Part shown: piece by piece, positions 42,717-55,065 of the stretch | How the letters are laid out: every line of letters starts with the position of its first letter | Position numbering within the stretch: position 1 is the stretch's first letter | DNA from: Symbiodinium natans | Taxonomy: Eukaryota > Sar > Dinophyceae > Suessiales > Symbiodiniaceae | Direction of reading: 5' to 3' | Assembly (NCBI GenBank): GCA_905221605.1 | Contig: CAJNDS010000085.1 | Span: 62,001 to 126,000, forward strand | Length of the DNA stretch: 64,000 nucleotides | The notes under the pieces: model-generated | Database searches by the model: none | The model's input: only the letters and a program-made list of their open reading frames with translations | What the model was told of the DNA's origin: nothing | Position numbers and translations under genes: made by a program

Positions 42717-45700
42717 CGAGGTTCTTGTGCCTTCTCCTCGAGCAGTTCAAAGAAGAGCCTGCCGACATGGACCAAGCAATTTGCCGTGTGATTTCACACT
42801 TTGTACTGCACAATGTTACAATGTGCAACCAGCAGTCAGCCTGAAGCCACGCACGCTTGTCGTCGGTCGGTGGATGAAGTGGACAGCAGGTGCTGATTGC
42901 ACAGAATCTCAGAAGCTCGGTGAACGTTTCTGAGGCCTTGCACTGGACTTCTGTGGATTTCCAAGTGTTTGAGCAAGCTGCACGTTTGTCAGCGGCTTCC
43001 TCAGATTGGCCAGTGCTCTGTGAGCTGTTAGTTCGCAATCTTGAGTTGTGCGAAGCTCTGTCCTTCGCCTGAGCGGAGCTGCCCATTTGAAATCTGCCTG
43101 TGCTCAGGCGAGGCACGTCGGTCTGGGTCTTGGTTCTACTCTGCTCTTGGTCTCGTTTGGGGAGGGTGCTCCCATTTGAGAAGGATGTGCCGGCCTTTGT
43201 GCACATCGACGGCATCTCCTCCGTTGTCATGCATTCGGATACTCGGCTGACAACTTGTTCTGGCCTTGAGGAACAGCATCATCTTGAGATGGTCACATTG
43301 CCAATGGAAAGTCTTGATAAGGATAGGGTGGATGAGTTCAAGGAGCACGAGTCTCAGAGTCTCAGAGTCTCTAAGAGCTCTCGGCTTTTGGATGCGGGAG
43401 TTGAATGCAGTTCGCATCCAAGGCATGCGGGCCCGTGGCTGACCTTGTACGGGTGCTGCCCTTGTCCATGATGCCCATGTGAGTATCTTTTGAAATCTTC
43501 AAAATCTGTTCTGAGTGAAGCTGATCTTAACCAGCGGTTGCAGGCCGCTTCAAAACATCCACCGCGGTGTATCTGAGATGGCCATTCGTAGTGTCTCTTC
43601 GCGCCGAGCTCTTGCAGCTGGCAGCAAAGTCAGCAACCCAGAAGCCCAACAAAGCCTTCGGCTGACGGTTGCTGTCAGGGCTGGTTGGATACCCAAGGCC
43701 AGCAGAAGTGCTGGCCGCACCTGCACACGCGCGTACTTGAGCCTTCTGGGGCAGCGAGTGGTGAGTGCCATTCAGACTGGAGAAGATGTGGACTACACGT
43801 GTGCGCTGGACCGTCACATTGCCCTGCCAGATGACAGTGAAGAGGCCTCACAACTCTTGGACGCTCTCGAGGAAGCTATTTGCAGCGTGGACATTGTTGA
43901 GGAAGCCCATCCGGATGTGCTGTTCAGCCCAGGTCGGGTCAGTTCAAGAGTGCTTTGTGGCAACCGCGTGGCTCTCTGGCGGCTACTTTCAGCCCAAAGC
44001 GAGGAAATGCCGATGCAAAAGACGCCCAGGTCCACAGCGCATGGGCTGCTGGGCTTCAACAGTGTAACGACTACATGGCGAATTCCCTTGTCGAACAGCC
44101 GAGACGAGCACATGGCGCAGAAGCCATTTGTGGACATTGACGTGCGATCTGAACATGTGCGATCACAGAGCGTCGCGTCAAAGCCGAGACTGGTATCACC
44201 TGAGCAGTGTGCCACTCGGCCCAATGCAGCACAGTATATCAGTAAATCATAGTAGTGGGTATTAAACGGTACAGTATGGTGCCAAAACAGGACAGCAAGG
44301 TACAGTAGGTCTATGTCAGTTCTACATCATGGCAGGGCTCGAGCTTGCCTCGGCCTAGACTGCCAGAAAACCTGTTCCGACGTTTTTGACCATGCGAGGC
44401 TGCCGTGGCATCGTCTTATCCCTTTGGCTCTGTTGGTGTTCGGACGGCGCCAGCAGACGAGCTGGTTGAGCAACCCGCTGGCCCGAAGCCCTACTTCCTG
44501 CAGTTACGCCTGGGCGACTTGAAGGCAGGCATCATGGCAAAGCCGGAGGAGGTTCGAATAGAGCTTCGTTGCGGTGGCCTCAAAGCCTTTTCGCTGCCGG
44601 CTGGTGATCCCTGCTTGCTGGAACAGAAAGGGTTCATGTCCTTCAAGGGAGTCAAAGTGCTGCTCCCTTTACCACCTGAGTTTTCGGAGAAGTTTGCAGG
44701 TGGTGGGCAGCTTCCTCCTGTACACCTCCTTGTCAAGCTTGCTGCAGCCAAAGATGCTGCACAGCCGATGAGCTTCAACGACGTGCTTAAGCTTTCTGGA
44801 CGCGCCGTCCAGAAACATGTGCCCGAGACATCTGTTTTGCATGCCACCCTTCTACTTGATAATCTGGACTTCGATGATCCGACTCACCTGCGGCCCCTGG
44901 CATTGTGCAGCGTCGCAGAGGCCCCACACGAATCGGTTCTTGCGCAACTGAAGGATACGGCACTGCCGGCACATGTGCCATCCCTAGCAGTTGCCGCCTG
45001 CCTTCGTGACGATCTTCAGCAGATTGATGGCGAGCAAAGCGGCAGGGTCTACGTTGGCGACGTAGGTGCTCTCTCGGTGGAGGAGGTCCTTCAATATCCT
45101 CAAAGTCAAGCTGATTTTCGCCGCAGCCTTGCAGCTGGCAGCAGCGCCCTTAGCCGTGACCTACAGAACCTTCTTGATTCTTTTGCCCGGCCTTGCCTTT
45201 TGCCGCTTGTGCCCCCCTGTGAGGGCCCCTGTGCCACTTCTATGACTTTTCCAGGCTGGGACGAGAAGAGGATCGGCCTAGAAGGTACCCCTCTTCGAGG
45301 GCCAGTGTCTGAGTTCCGTGGCGACCTCTCAAACCATGCGAAATAAACAGCTACCACTGGTCAGGCCTCGCACTGCCGTCGAGCTGGCCTCGTCCTCGGA
45401 CAGGCTCTGAAGAGTGTCTGCAGTAAGACTGTGAGCCCCACACCCTTCGACCATATTGGACCATGCTGGCAAGAAAAGCCCTTGGCAGCTAAGGCCCATT
45501 CGCGCTTGCCACCAGGCCGTGGCTTTGAAGCCTGAAAGAGAAGCCCCACTAATCGCCAATCACACAAAACCCGAAGCCCCGAACCTCAAGACCGAAACAC
45601 CATGAACATAAAACACACACACAGAGACACGCACAGTCATCCTTTCTCTTCATTTAGGGGGTTCAGGGCTTCAGGTTCACAGAGGAGTGTGTTGGATGCC

Positions 45701-48700
45701 CTGTTCATGAATGTCCTGCGTGTCAATCAGTTCAGCTGCTTTTCCGGCAGACACAAAAACGCTGGTGAACTTACTCCGGAAGCCGCCAGGTGCCCATATT
45801 GTTGTTCTTGTTTGTTGCTCCATTTGGCTTAGTGTCTTTAGTAAACTTTAGTGTTTAGGGTCGGATGCTGAGGCCGGCGCTGGAGAAGTGGCCACAAAGC
45901 GAAGCAGTTCCAGTCAAGTTTGCCAGTGGCCCGGACTCGAGACAGTTGAGAGCAGCAGCAAGGCTGGAGTCTGGAGAGTCATGTCGAGCTGCATTGCAAG
46001 GCCGTTGAAGCAGGCGAAGATGAGTGTGCTTATCGCCGGCGCCAGCTGCAGTGGCCTGAGTTTGGCACAGGTTAGCGGCAGGTTTGTGATCGTGTGTTGT
46101 GTCGGGTGCATGGGAGGCCTGCGACCTGGCATAGAGTCCAGGAGGCTTTGATGGAGGCTGGACAGATGTTTCAGTGTTTCATGCAGTTTTGTGTTGCAGC
46201 CATTGGCTACACTTTTCATGAGGCATCGGCCACACCGAGCAGCCCATCAAAGCTGCCAATGCCGAGGCGCCTAGTGCCGGGTGGCTTGGAGCAAAGGGTG
46301 CATCCTAAAACGCCAGCACCGCGCAGCAGAACAACTGTACAACTTGGTTGGGTTGCAGGAAAGCTCTTGTTGCCGGGGGCTCGAGCATGTGACGAATGAT
46401 GTTTCCAATGATTTTACCAGTGATGTCCAGGGCATCCGCCTTCGAATCCTTTCAATGTGAAGGTGGAGGAACTGACACATGCGCTCCGAGAAGTTCTCGT
46501 CACCGTCCTTGCAATCTACAATGACTCGTCCTCAGTCTCCATAGGATCCTGCGTAGGCCGATAGTCGTGAAGCGATTGTGAAGGATGGGACCTGTGACGT
46601 GGAGCTGTCTCCTGTTTTTATACGGCACTGGAAGGCACGCAGCGACTCAGGGCTTCTTCGTGCTTCTTTGCAGTAGACGGCAAGCTGCATCATGGGATCT
46701 TCAACAGATGTCTGGATATCTCTCTCGAAAGAAGACGGGCATCCCTGGGTCAGGTCCATGCTGCCCGGCCTACGCCTCAGAAAAAACTTCAGCGAAAGGG
46801 ACCGGGTGACTCTTCGACGACCAAGGCGCTACCGCTTGCCTGGTGCAGTCACAGCGACTCCTTGCACTGCCACATACGAGCCGGATGCGGAGTCGGGGCC
46901 GTAGACCTGGGTGCTTCCTGAGCTGAAGCTCTCGGCAACCTGCTGACGAGGTCGTATCGCGTGATGCTGCAGGGAATACCTGTGACATCAATCAAGGCAG
47001 CACCAACTACATTGTACCACCCTTTGTGATTTGCCAGCTTGGTTTGTCTCTGTCCTGGCAGACTTTCTCGAGGCAGAGCAGGCAGCCGGATTTCACGTCT
47101 ATGACACAGCCGTCCTGAAGCCTCAAGATGACGCGACCCAAGAGCCTCTTCAAAGTGCAACATGCGGTCCGATTCAAAAAGCCTCCCCGAAGATTTCTTG
47201 GAGGGATACTTGCCTAGCTCTGGTCAGCCGGCGTAAAGCTCTTCGACGCTCTTCGACGCTCTTCGTCCTTCAAGGCCCTGACGGCTGCACTCCACGGCGG
47301 CGCTACCGAAACCCTCGGTGGTCCAGTGCCGCTGGCGTGGTTCCCAGATTCACGTCCTTGCAAGTACCTCATACCGCAATAGGAAAGACGATCCTTGAAA
47401 GGGTCCTTAGCCTTTCCCCTTCCATGTTGAGTACGAAGTTCCGAAGACCCGAAGAACCACCTCTGGGATTATGCCTCTCGATGTATAGGAGGTGGTGCGC
47501 TGAGGATGCCGTGGAGGAGGTCTGCCAGCACGAGTGGAAGCTGCATCTGCGAGCCCCTTCCCTACACTTAAGACATGACAGAATAGATCTGCATATAGGC
47601 GCTGTATTCTGAAAATCCTCATCTTCTGCGTGCTTATTCGTCAAAGGTGGACAGCGAGGAAGACATGCGACGACTGGTGGTAAGCCTTCGGCAGTGCGCC
47701 CGCAGCTCATATCTGAAAGGAGCAATTCACAAGCATAGGCTGCCGAAGCTCTCAGTCTGGAGTCATCAGGGTGGCAGGATGCTTCAGTACACACACACAC
47801 ACTTGACTCTAATCGTCCGCTTGCCCTTCTGAACAGTGGTGGAGTTCATGCACTAACGAAACACCCGAGGCAAGGATGTACCAGCAGGTCCAGCTCCCGG
47901 TGCCGCCGAGCCCATTGACATTGCTGAAGCAGACTGCGCCGCTGTCAGCCAAGGCAAGGAAGGCCGGTGGCGTCGCTCCCTGGCTGGCTGGACAAAAGGT
48001 CTCCTCTGCTCTTTGTCGCGACTGAGCGTCTTTGAAAACCCATCCTCGGTTCCAGAAATTACTCTGTCTGGGGCAAGCTCTGCGAGCGTCGAAGATGAAC
48101 CCAACTTCCCTCATGAGGTTGATGCAGTATCCACCGCCTTGAATGAAAAATCACTCTGTTTTCTTCGCCAAACCTGATCCGGGACCGGAAGTTTTTTGGA
48201 GTTGCGGAGCCCTCAACCCCCTGGTCACCCCCTGGTAGCTCACAAGCCAGGCCGGCGGCCAGCCTATGCCAAAGGGGAGCGGCCAGCCCATCACTGAAAA
48301 GTCGCAGAACAATCAGCACCAAGCCGCGTAACACGTCAGCACTCGCTGCAGGCTTGAAGTGCTTCTCGTTCGCGCCAAGAACCTCCTGCCAAGGAGCTTC
48401 TGTAGGTTGCTGCTCGACGCCGTATGCGCTGCATGGGCTTGGAGTTGATTTCAGGAGTGGAGGATGTCAGGTGCTCAGGGTGCAGTTGAAACCTCCGGCT
48501 GAAAGGCCCCCAAAGCACAGAGCTACGGCAGTGGTACGAAAGCACTTTTGCATATCCTTGGCCCTCAAGCACCGGTTCGTCCAAGGCACAGAGGTCGCCA
48601 CCTCCTTGGATGCTTTGGCCGCCGGCAGGCCAATCATGCAGGTGGGACTGATGACGTTCCATGACAATCATTCCTACACCTGAGCCTATCAAGCCCCAGC

Positions 48701-50090
48701 TCGCACGAGCATTCTGAAGCGATGATGCTTGCCATGGCAGAGCATTGCCCCCCCCATCATCAGCATCCTACAGATATCGCAAGTTTTTTGGGGCCCCCCC
48801 AAAACCCCGCAGATTTCCGCTTAGCCGCCTCAAACAAAACTGTAGTACTTCGCATTGGGAGAATGCCGCAAGTGATGGATCCTGCTGTTGCTGCGATATC
48901 AAATCCGGGGTGGACAAAGTCACAAAGTGGCTGCACATTGCACCAGAGCCGCGCAAGGTTATGGGTGACATGCTGCGACCCGCACGCAACCTGGAGATCT
49001 TTGTTCGGCTCCGACTCATCGATGATGGAGAGGTTGGATGTGCTCGGCTGTCCTGGTACGGTTATGGGAGGACTGAATGCAAGTGTCCAGGTCATGTCCA
49101 TCGACGGGCGACAATGCTTCGAATCGCCGACGCGACAGGGCTCAGCCAGCAGCTGGCCTCAGAGGGCAGACATGCCAGGAACGTGGCGTCGGTTTGTGAA
49201 AAAAACCGGTGTGAAACGTGGTGGAACGATGGGCTGCAGTGCTTCCCTGCGTCGCTGCTCGCGGAAGGCCCCAGTTGGACTGGGCTGGACCATGGTGGTC
49301 AGCACGATGGCATCTCAGACGCACTGGAGAGGCATCGGTACCTCTAGCCTCTAGAGCCTGGCGAAACTTCAGGTTGGCTGTTCCGGAGCCAGGCCATCCT
49401 CCCCGAAAGGCGGGGGGAAAGACAGAGAATGCGACAGGTATCCGGAAAGTTTTGGGCTACTCGTAGCTGGAGTTTCTAAACCTTTCGAGTGGCAGGATGC
49501 CGCACCTGTGGCTTGAGCTGGAAGTCATAAACATCGGACTCGTCGGCACCCTAAGTCGTTATTGGAGGCTGCTTTTGCGGTTGTGCGAGACGGTTTCTGA
49601 TGAGTTCTTGGATGATGTTGGGTGGTTCGAGGCCGGCGAAGAGCTCATCGGCAGGGTGAGGATTCCCGTGACGAAGAAAGACTTTCTCACGAGTCCCAAG
49701 GCCCGGGAGGGACATCCAGGGGGATCCGAAAATGCAGAGAACCAACCCCCCCCAAGTGTTAAAGCCCTTGAGGAGACCCCAAGAATGACCTTAAGAAGCA
49801 TCCTGAGGTCATCCAAAGTCTGCTAAAATGCCTGCAACAGAGCTGACTTGGAAGCTGAGGCTCCTTTCAAGAACCTGTGGCTGCCGGGCTCTCGGGGTCA
49901 GGGAGTATGGGATCTACTAGCTTACAAAGTTACAAGGGCTTGGTTTTGGCTGTTGGTTTTGGGGCTCCAAGCTGCGTGCCTACATGGTGGAGCTGAGGCC
50001 CTTGGCTCTGCCAGATGCCGATGGCAAGTGGAGGGCTACGACCCAAGCGCAGATTCGGGGTAGAATCGGGGGATTTGCCGGGCGCATGCT
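42717..50090 (+). CDS. Long multi-exon gene(s) with C2-like segments
   Basis: The whole stretch is dense with + strand coding-like pieces: 42717-42840 (LEQFKEEPADMDQAICRVIS), 42940-43070, 43165-43400 (FEKDVPAFVHIDGISSVVMH), 43560-44247 (LRLTVAVRAGWIPKA), 44405-45346 (one open block of 313 codons with VRIELRCGGLKAFSLPAGDP), about 45860-46000, 46200-46360, 46455-46530 (VKVEELTHALREVLVTVLAI), 47055-47160, 48345-48410 (LEVLLVRAKNLLPRS), 48465-48640, 49500-49680 (PHLWLELEVINIG, DDVGWFEAGEELIGRVRIP) and 49985-50060 (VELRPLALPDADGKW). LEVLLVRAKNLLP and the L.V.....L...D..GW..GEELIG.V pattern resemble C2 beta-sandwich strands, as in ferlins or C2CD3-type proteins. No intact C2 with a full set of Ca-binding Asp was reconstructed. 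It could be one giant gene or several. Confidence 0.4.
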
Positions 50091-50300
50091 GCGCTCAGGT
50101 CACGCAGTGTGGAGATGTACACATCCTGACAATGCCGGGTGCCCAGATCTTGTGCACAGCAAGTGTTACCAAATAGCAAAGTGCAATGCAGCCAGCTGTA
50201 GCCGGGCTCGAACTCCACGGTGCCTGCCAATGGCATCAAGACTGGCCGTGGTGTTTGTGTGCTTGAAGCCGAAGACAGCAGCAATGACAGTGCCCAGCCC

Positions 50301-51137
50301 ATGACATCTACGGCTACGGACCACCAGAGTATGGCGATACTGGATACAAGTTTGGAAGCGGCTGGAACAGTCCTGGCAATGTTCTTCATCTCATCCCCGA
50401 TGCCACAAGTTTGGCAAGCTCAGAAGACGCCAGGCAAAGTCGACCTGATCAATCCCATCACCATCCTCTCCATCTACGGAAACTGTGCCGCGCAGGTTGT
50501 GTACGGTGTCTTCCGGCCTCTGCCTGCAGCCGTGCCCTGCAACTTGTACGGCCTAGGGGCTTCCTTGTATTACTTGTGTGCCTGCTGGTGGTGTGCGGCA
50601 AGGTTCGGTGGTTCCCTGCACTGGAACTTCGCTGCAGCGACTGCGACCGTCAGCTCTTTGCTAGCATCTCTGCTAATTTGGCTGTATGCCGCTCTTGAGA
50701 TCCACCCAAATGCCGCCGAGCACGTTGGCTCCCTGGCCCTGGTCCTTAACGTCCTGGTCTTTGCGGCCCCTTTGTCGGCTTTGCAGCGGGTCTTCAGAGA
50801 CCGCTCGAGTGAGTCTCTCCCGCCGCTGCAAAGCGGGATGGGGTTGCTCTGCAGCGCATGCTGGTGTGCCGTCGGTCTGAGGCATCAGAGCATGCCATTA
50901 TGGGTGCCCAATGCCATCGGCATCCTCCTCTCTTCGATCCAGGTTTTCCTAATCGTGGCCTTTCCCCGGGCCAAGCCGGCGAAGCACGCGCTGTTCGAAG
51001 ATGCCCTCTGGTTGCCGTTTAATTATCTCTTGATGTGTCGAAATCGGTTAAGTTGCGGATGCTTGCTGGGGGGTGGTCTCGGTCACCCTGATCGCCGCCG
51101 CAACAACTCGACCAACCCCCCGGCAGTTGAGGGTTAA
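50301..51137 (+). CDS. SWEET-type sugar transporter, single exon
   Basis: Start ATG 50301 (an alternative ATG is at 50331; the frame is open upstream to 50220) to TAA 51135-51137, 278 residues. Two MtN3/saliva repeats are visible: about residues 20-99 (SSPMPQVWQAQKTPGKVDLI, YGNCAAQVVYGV, CNLYGLGASLYY) and 141-223 (VFRDRSSESLPPLQSGMGLL, VPNAIGILLSSIQVFL), joined by a middle hydrophobic helix at about 110-132, giving the seven-helix SWEET plan. The paired Asn positions of the family (N81 and N204 of this model) are present. SWEETs passively move mono- or disaccharides across membranes. The tail after about residue 240 is Cys/Gly-rich and not family-like. The whole transporter is in one uninterrupted exon, unlike bestrophin. 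Membrane location and sugar are not deducible. Confidence 0.9.
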   Translation: MTSTATDHQSMAILDTSLEAAGTVLAMFFISSPMPQVWQAQKTPGKVDLINPITILSIYGNCAAQVVYGVFRPLPAAVPCNLYGLGASLYYLCACWWCAARFGGSLHWNFAAATATVSSLLASLLIWLYAALEIHPNAAEHVGSLALVLNVLVFAAPLSALQRVFRDRSSESLPPLQSGMGLLCSACWCAVGLRHQSMPLWVPNAIGILLSSIQVFLIVAFPRAKPAKHALFEDALWLPFNYLLMCRNRLSCGCLLGGGLGHPDRRRNNSTNPPAVEG

Positions 51138-51940
51138 GCGAATTCGGGATTATCTAGCGTCTCCCTAGTGATTAGCTGTTGAAACATAGTTAAGATGCTA
51201 CGAAAACGTGCCGAAAACGTGCCGAGAATGCTGGCGTCCGCAGCAAAAATGGCACTTTGGTCATGTTGGCCGTTTGCTTTAAATTGCAGCGTCTACTTGG
51301 GGATTGCTGTGTCCTGATGTGTAATTCCGCCGCTGATGTGTATTCCTGCTATGCAACGTCCACAATGGGGTGATGTGTATTTCTCGCGACCTGATGTGAG
51401 ATAGGCCCACCGCAAGTAGTTGTTTCAATTTTCTTGCTGGCTCAGACCAAGCCATAACATGCACGTCGCAAGTAGAAAGGATTTGCCTGATCACAGTCAT
51501 GCGCAGCCTAGGTGATATCAGCGAAGCTAAACCGGAGGCTTGTGCTGCAGACGTTGGCCATTGGAGGGACGTTGACGATGTTCATTGCCGGAATGAGCAT
51601 GCTAAACGTGGACGCCATCTTGAAGTTGTCGCGTTGATCTGGGCCGTTCGTGGCTTGATGTGCCGAGCGTGCGCAGCTGCATGAATCGGATTCGGCAAGA
51701 AGCTGGTGCGGACGACTGACTTCCTTGCGCAAACTCGCCGAAGGATCATGTGGGTGTTGGTTGGAAAGGGGTCATGAGCAGGGCCCTACACCAACAACAC
51801 CTTCCGAGGGCTGCTACCCTGCGCTGCGAAATCCTCAGTTCGCTGTGTGATTGATGGAGAAAAGGTGTATGGAGACTTCGACGCATCTGCAGGTTGATGT
51901 CTCACCGATGCTGTGTAACACAGGGTGTGTAACTCTGACG
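51138..51940. other. Stretch without a supported gene
   Basis: After the SWEET stop the sequence is lower in coding signal. At 51308-51400 the phrase CTGATGTG(T/A) recurs four times within 95 bp. No supported frame. Confidence 0.45.
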
Positions 51941-51944
51941 CACT

Positions 51945-52396
51945 GTGTCTGGGTTTCTCAGGTGGAAGCCGATAGACATAGACAATCCTCAAGGTGGATG
52001 CAAGTTTGCACATTGCTTCGGGACTGGGCTTCCGTTGGCTTCCATTGGCTTCTTTGAAGGTCAACTTGCAGGTGCTGCCACTGCCTCCGGCAACTCCCCT
52101 TTGGGTTATTTGAGGAGGTACTTGCGGCGAGCTCCTCAGGCAATGCAATGCTCAAATCTTCATCATACTGGCAGTCCGGGGCGTGTCAGGGGCGAGCTGG
52201 AAGCGGCCGAAGGTGGCGCTGGATGCATACGTCTTTGCGGAGGCGACTTGCCCTCAGCTGCCTTTCTGTGCCTGGTGAAGGCCAGATCAGGGCTGTCTTA
52301 TCTGCCTGCGCATTCAACCCAAGGATGGCGAAATCTCTGGCAATGCTGCGGCCTTAGCATACCCAGGGTCGATGATGGAGCTTGGCAACCGTAAGG
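51945..52396 (+). CDS. Uncharacterised exon(s)
   Basis: Open for 149 codons; the part at 51960-52080 (KPIDIDNPQGGCKFAHCFGT, PLASIGFFEGQLAG) is strongly protein-like and follows TTTCTCAG. The rest, after about 52140, is less convincing. No domain recognised. Confidence 0.3.
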
Positions 52397-52399
52397 GTG

Positions 52400-53880
52400 C
52401 TTCCAGCTAGCATATTTGGCCCCTCGCATCCATGTCGGACTCTCGCTAAGCATTCAATACCTCAGTGTGTTGCTATCGAGCCTTGAAGATGCAGAGGACA
52501 GAGGACAACATCCCTAGACGTCCTGGGGCAACGTCGATGGCCCTGTATGATGCTCTGGACTTTTTTGGGGCCGGGGGCAATTTTCAGAGTTAAAGTCCTC
52601 GAGCTTCCGGGTGGGCATGTGGCTGGAAGTTGCCGAAAAGTTGACTGGAAGCGATGGCATCAAACGTCTGTCAAGAAGCCACTCAACGATGCTGTTGGGG
52701 CGGCGCCGTGTCGACCAAGAAACAAGGCAAAACTGTGCCAGCCAGTCGGGCGACTCTCCCGTTCAAAGTAGGCAAGCAAGGGGCATGGTCCTACAGGTGC
52801 AATCTAGCAAAGCAACACCAATTAGATACCCAAAGTCCAACCCATGAGGCCCATACCCCTCCAGGAGTTCAGGTGGAGGCCACGGGGCCACGGAATGCCA
52901 CGGAGAAGGAATGTGCTCTTCACCCACGGGAGGTGTGCAAGGTGGTGGGCTGAAACTCACGCCAAGCGCAGCTGGAAGAGCCGCTGCAGCGTTGCGCCCT
53001 TGTCGAAGCATGCGGGCAGCTGCACTGCACTGAGGGCTCGGACCCATCGCAGCAGGGATGAGTCTTGTAAACACCTCAAAAAGAAGAGCATTTGCGTTTT
53101 TTTAGGTTGCTGGGGAGTGGGGTGCTCTTACGATTTACCGTGGCCAACTTGCGTGAACATGTCCCCTCAAAAGAGAGAGTGCAGCATGGTCCGAAGCGGT
53201 CACCCTAACTCAACACCCGCCCACGGAGAGCCTCAGCGTCGACCGTTCCACACGCTGCACGTTTTATGCAGGGGCCCATCTGGAGTATGCATGGGATGCC
53301 TTCCTTTGAAGCAAAGCCATCTCAGGACCTTGCACTTCTCCTTGAGCCTGCAGGCAGTCTCCGCTGCAGAGTTGTTCACAGCAGCCCATGCAGATACCGG
53401 ATACCGGTGCAGATACCAATGCAGATGCCATGCCCATGCAGATGTAAAATGTGTTGACGAGGCTACAATCCAAACCTTCCTGCGAGCCAGGCGTCCGCTG
53501 AGGAGGCAGCTTTTGAATGTTGATGCGTATGGCGGGCCAGGCAGAAAAGGTCTGAATACGCTGGGCATCAGGTAGCTCTGGAGCGTGCTGTTTGGATGGC
53601 CATGCTCCAACCTCGCCTTTCCTGCGCGGTTCTTAGTTCAATGTTCCGCATTGGTTCTGAACCGGCGTGATGAAGGAAAGCTAAACGCGAGGTCAGGACG
53701 AGAGGAGCCTCCATAGCTGGAAAGCCTTCCGAGACAAGCTGACATCAGCTGGTTTTGCGGAGGCCTGACGCGCAAGGGATCGAAAGTGCAGTAGAGCAGG
53801 ATCTCGCCCTGCTGTGAGAGTTGCAGGCCTCACTCGCAGAGCTCAGATTGTACTCTGCCGAGAAGAGCGAGGCATCTTGG
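52400..53880. other. Ambiguous coding stretch
   Basis: Frames at 52585-52771, 52850-52953 (VEATGPRNATEKECALHPRE) and 53440-53575 (VDEATIQTFLRARRPLRRQL) look partly coding, but no domain or joined model was obtained. 53390-53450 has an internally repetitive GCAGATACC/GCAGATGCC stretch. Confidence 0.3.
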
Positions 53881-53959
53881 ACCCATTGCGTTGACAGAGA
53901 GTTCCTGCCTCGCACGCGGTTCGTTTTATTGGCTTGATCTTATTTCCCGGGCTTGTCTG

Positions 53960-55065
53960 CTTGCGACAGTGCTCGCCCTCATTTGGCATGCGCCGCAGCT
54001 GCATGAGGCAAGTTGGAAGGAGGAGATGAAGGCCCGAAATGCACGAACCCCGATCTTGATGCGGCCACTTGCGGTTTGCCAGGGTTTGATTCGATTTGGG
54101 GTGCCAGAAGAGTACAGGGCGGAGGCCAGTCTCTGCTTGATTGTGCATGCTTGAAAGAAGATCCCCACGATCTTTGACATTGTCTGTAGATCTGGCTGGA
54201 TCTATCCATGGCTGCGCGGTCTCGCGCAGAGTGGCCGGAGGGTAGCACCGCTCTGAGTGGCCCAACGCGGATCTTTTGTCATGCGCAGACATACCAGTGG
54301 AATGACGACGAGGCTACAGTGCCTTCCTTGATTGTGGCAAGCAGCTCGTGAACGCCGCGGTGCAGCAGCTTCAGCAGGACCTGGTTTTTGGAAACAAGAT
54401 ACGTAAAGAAGACACACATCGTAGAAGTTCGAAGATCGCCACGAGACGTTCACGATGGTTCTCAAGTATGTTCAGAGGACATCCTGGCAGCTTTGGAGTG
54501 GGAGCCTTCCAAGGTTCGTCTGAGCGCCGCAAAACTGACAGAAGCATTCATCAAACATTGGTCTCAGAGCGCATCATAGGACCCTGCTGCCGTCGAAGTG
54601 CATCGGCAGCTTCTGCAGAAGGCAAGATGAGGGGGATCCAGCTCGGCATGGCCGCGTCCGAAGCTATGCTTTAGCTCCAGGCGCGCAATGTCTGCATGGC
54701 CCTTATTGGCTTTTCTGCTGAGCCGGGGGCCTAGCAGTGCTTGGCGAGTTGAGATGCGCCATGACAAGCATTGGAGTTGTGCTTCTTGCGTTTCCTCTGC
54801 GGCAGCGCGAAGGTCTTCGGAGCATGGTGCAGGTTCCCTCGTAAGCCAAGTGCTTTGGGCTGGCTATGCGCCCCTCAGCTTGCCACAGATGCAAGGCATC
54901 GCGTACACTGAGAGCTTGCTGGCGCGGTCCCAAGAACGCAGAAGCACGTTGCCTCTTTCTGAATTCATTTCTACACAGTTCAGATTTGTTGAGGCAGTTG
55001 CCTTCCACCTGCTCATGGGCAAGAGCAAGGTCGCCCGAGTCCTGCATTGGAACAAAGAGTACTGA
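53960..55065 (+). CDS. TBC-domain (Rab-GAP-like) protein, partial model
   Basis: An exon ending at 54124 encodes ...QGLIRFGVPEEYRAE and joins across a 65-bp GC-AG intron (54125-54189, phase 0) to IWLDLSMAARSRAE at 54190. Together this gives the first conserved TBC block (LIR.G(I/V)PE..R...W). Further pieces are about 54320-54400 (AAVQQLQQDL), 54420-54590 (SEDILAALEWEPSKVRLSAA) and about 54850-55065 (FVEAVAFHLLMGKSKVARVL). TBC proteins speed GTP hydrolysis by Rab GTPases through an Arg and a Gln finger (IxxDxxR and YxQ). The IxxDxxR motif could not be shown, so activity is unproven. Start and middle junctions are unresolved. Confidence 0.5.

Noticed and set aside
53440-53575. DEATIQTFLRAR as a CRAL-TRIO N-terminal motif
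   Set aside because: The match is limited to about ten residues and no lipid-binding core follows.
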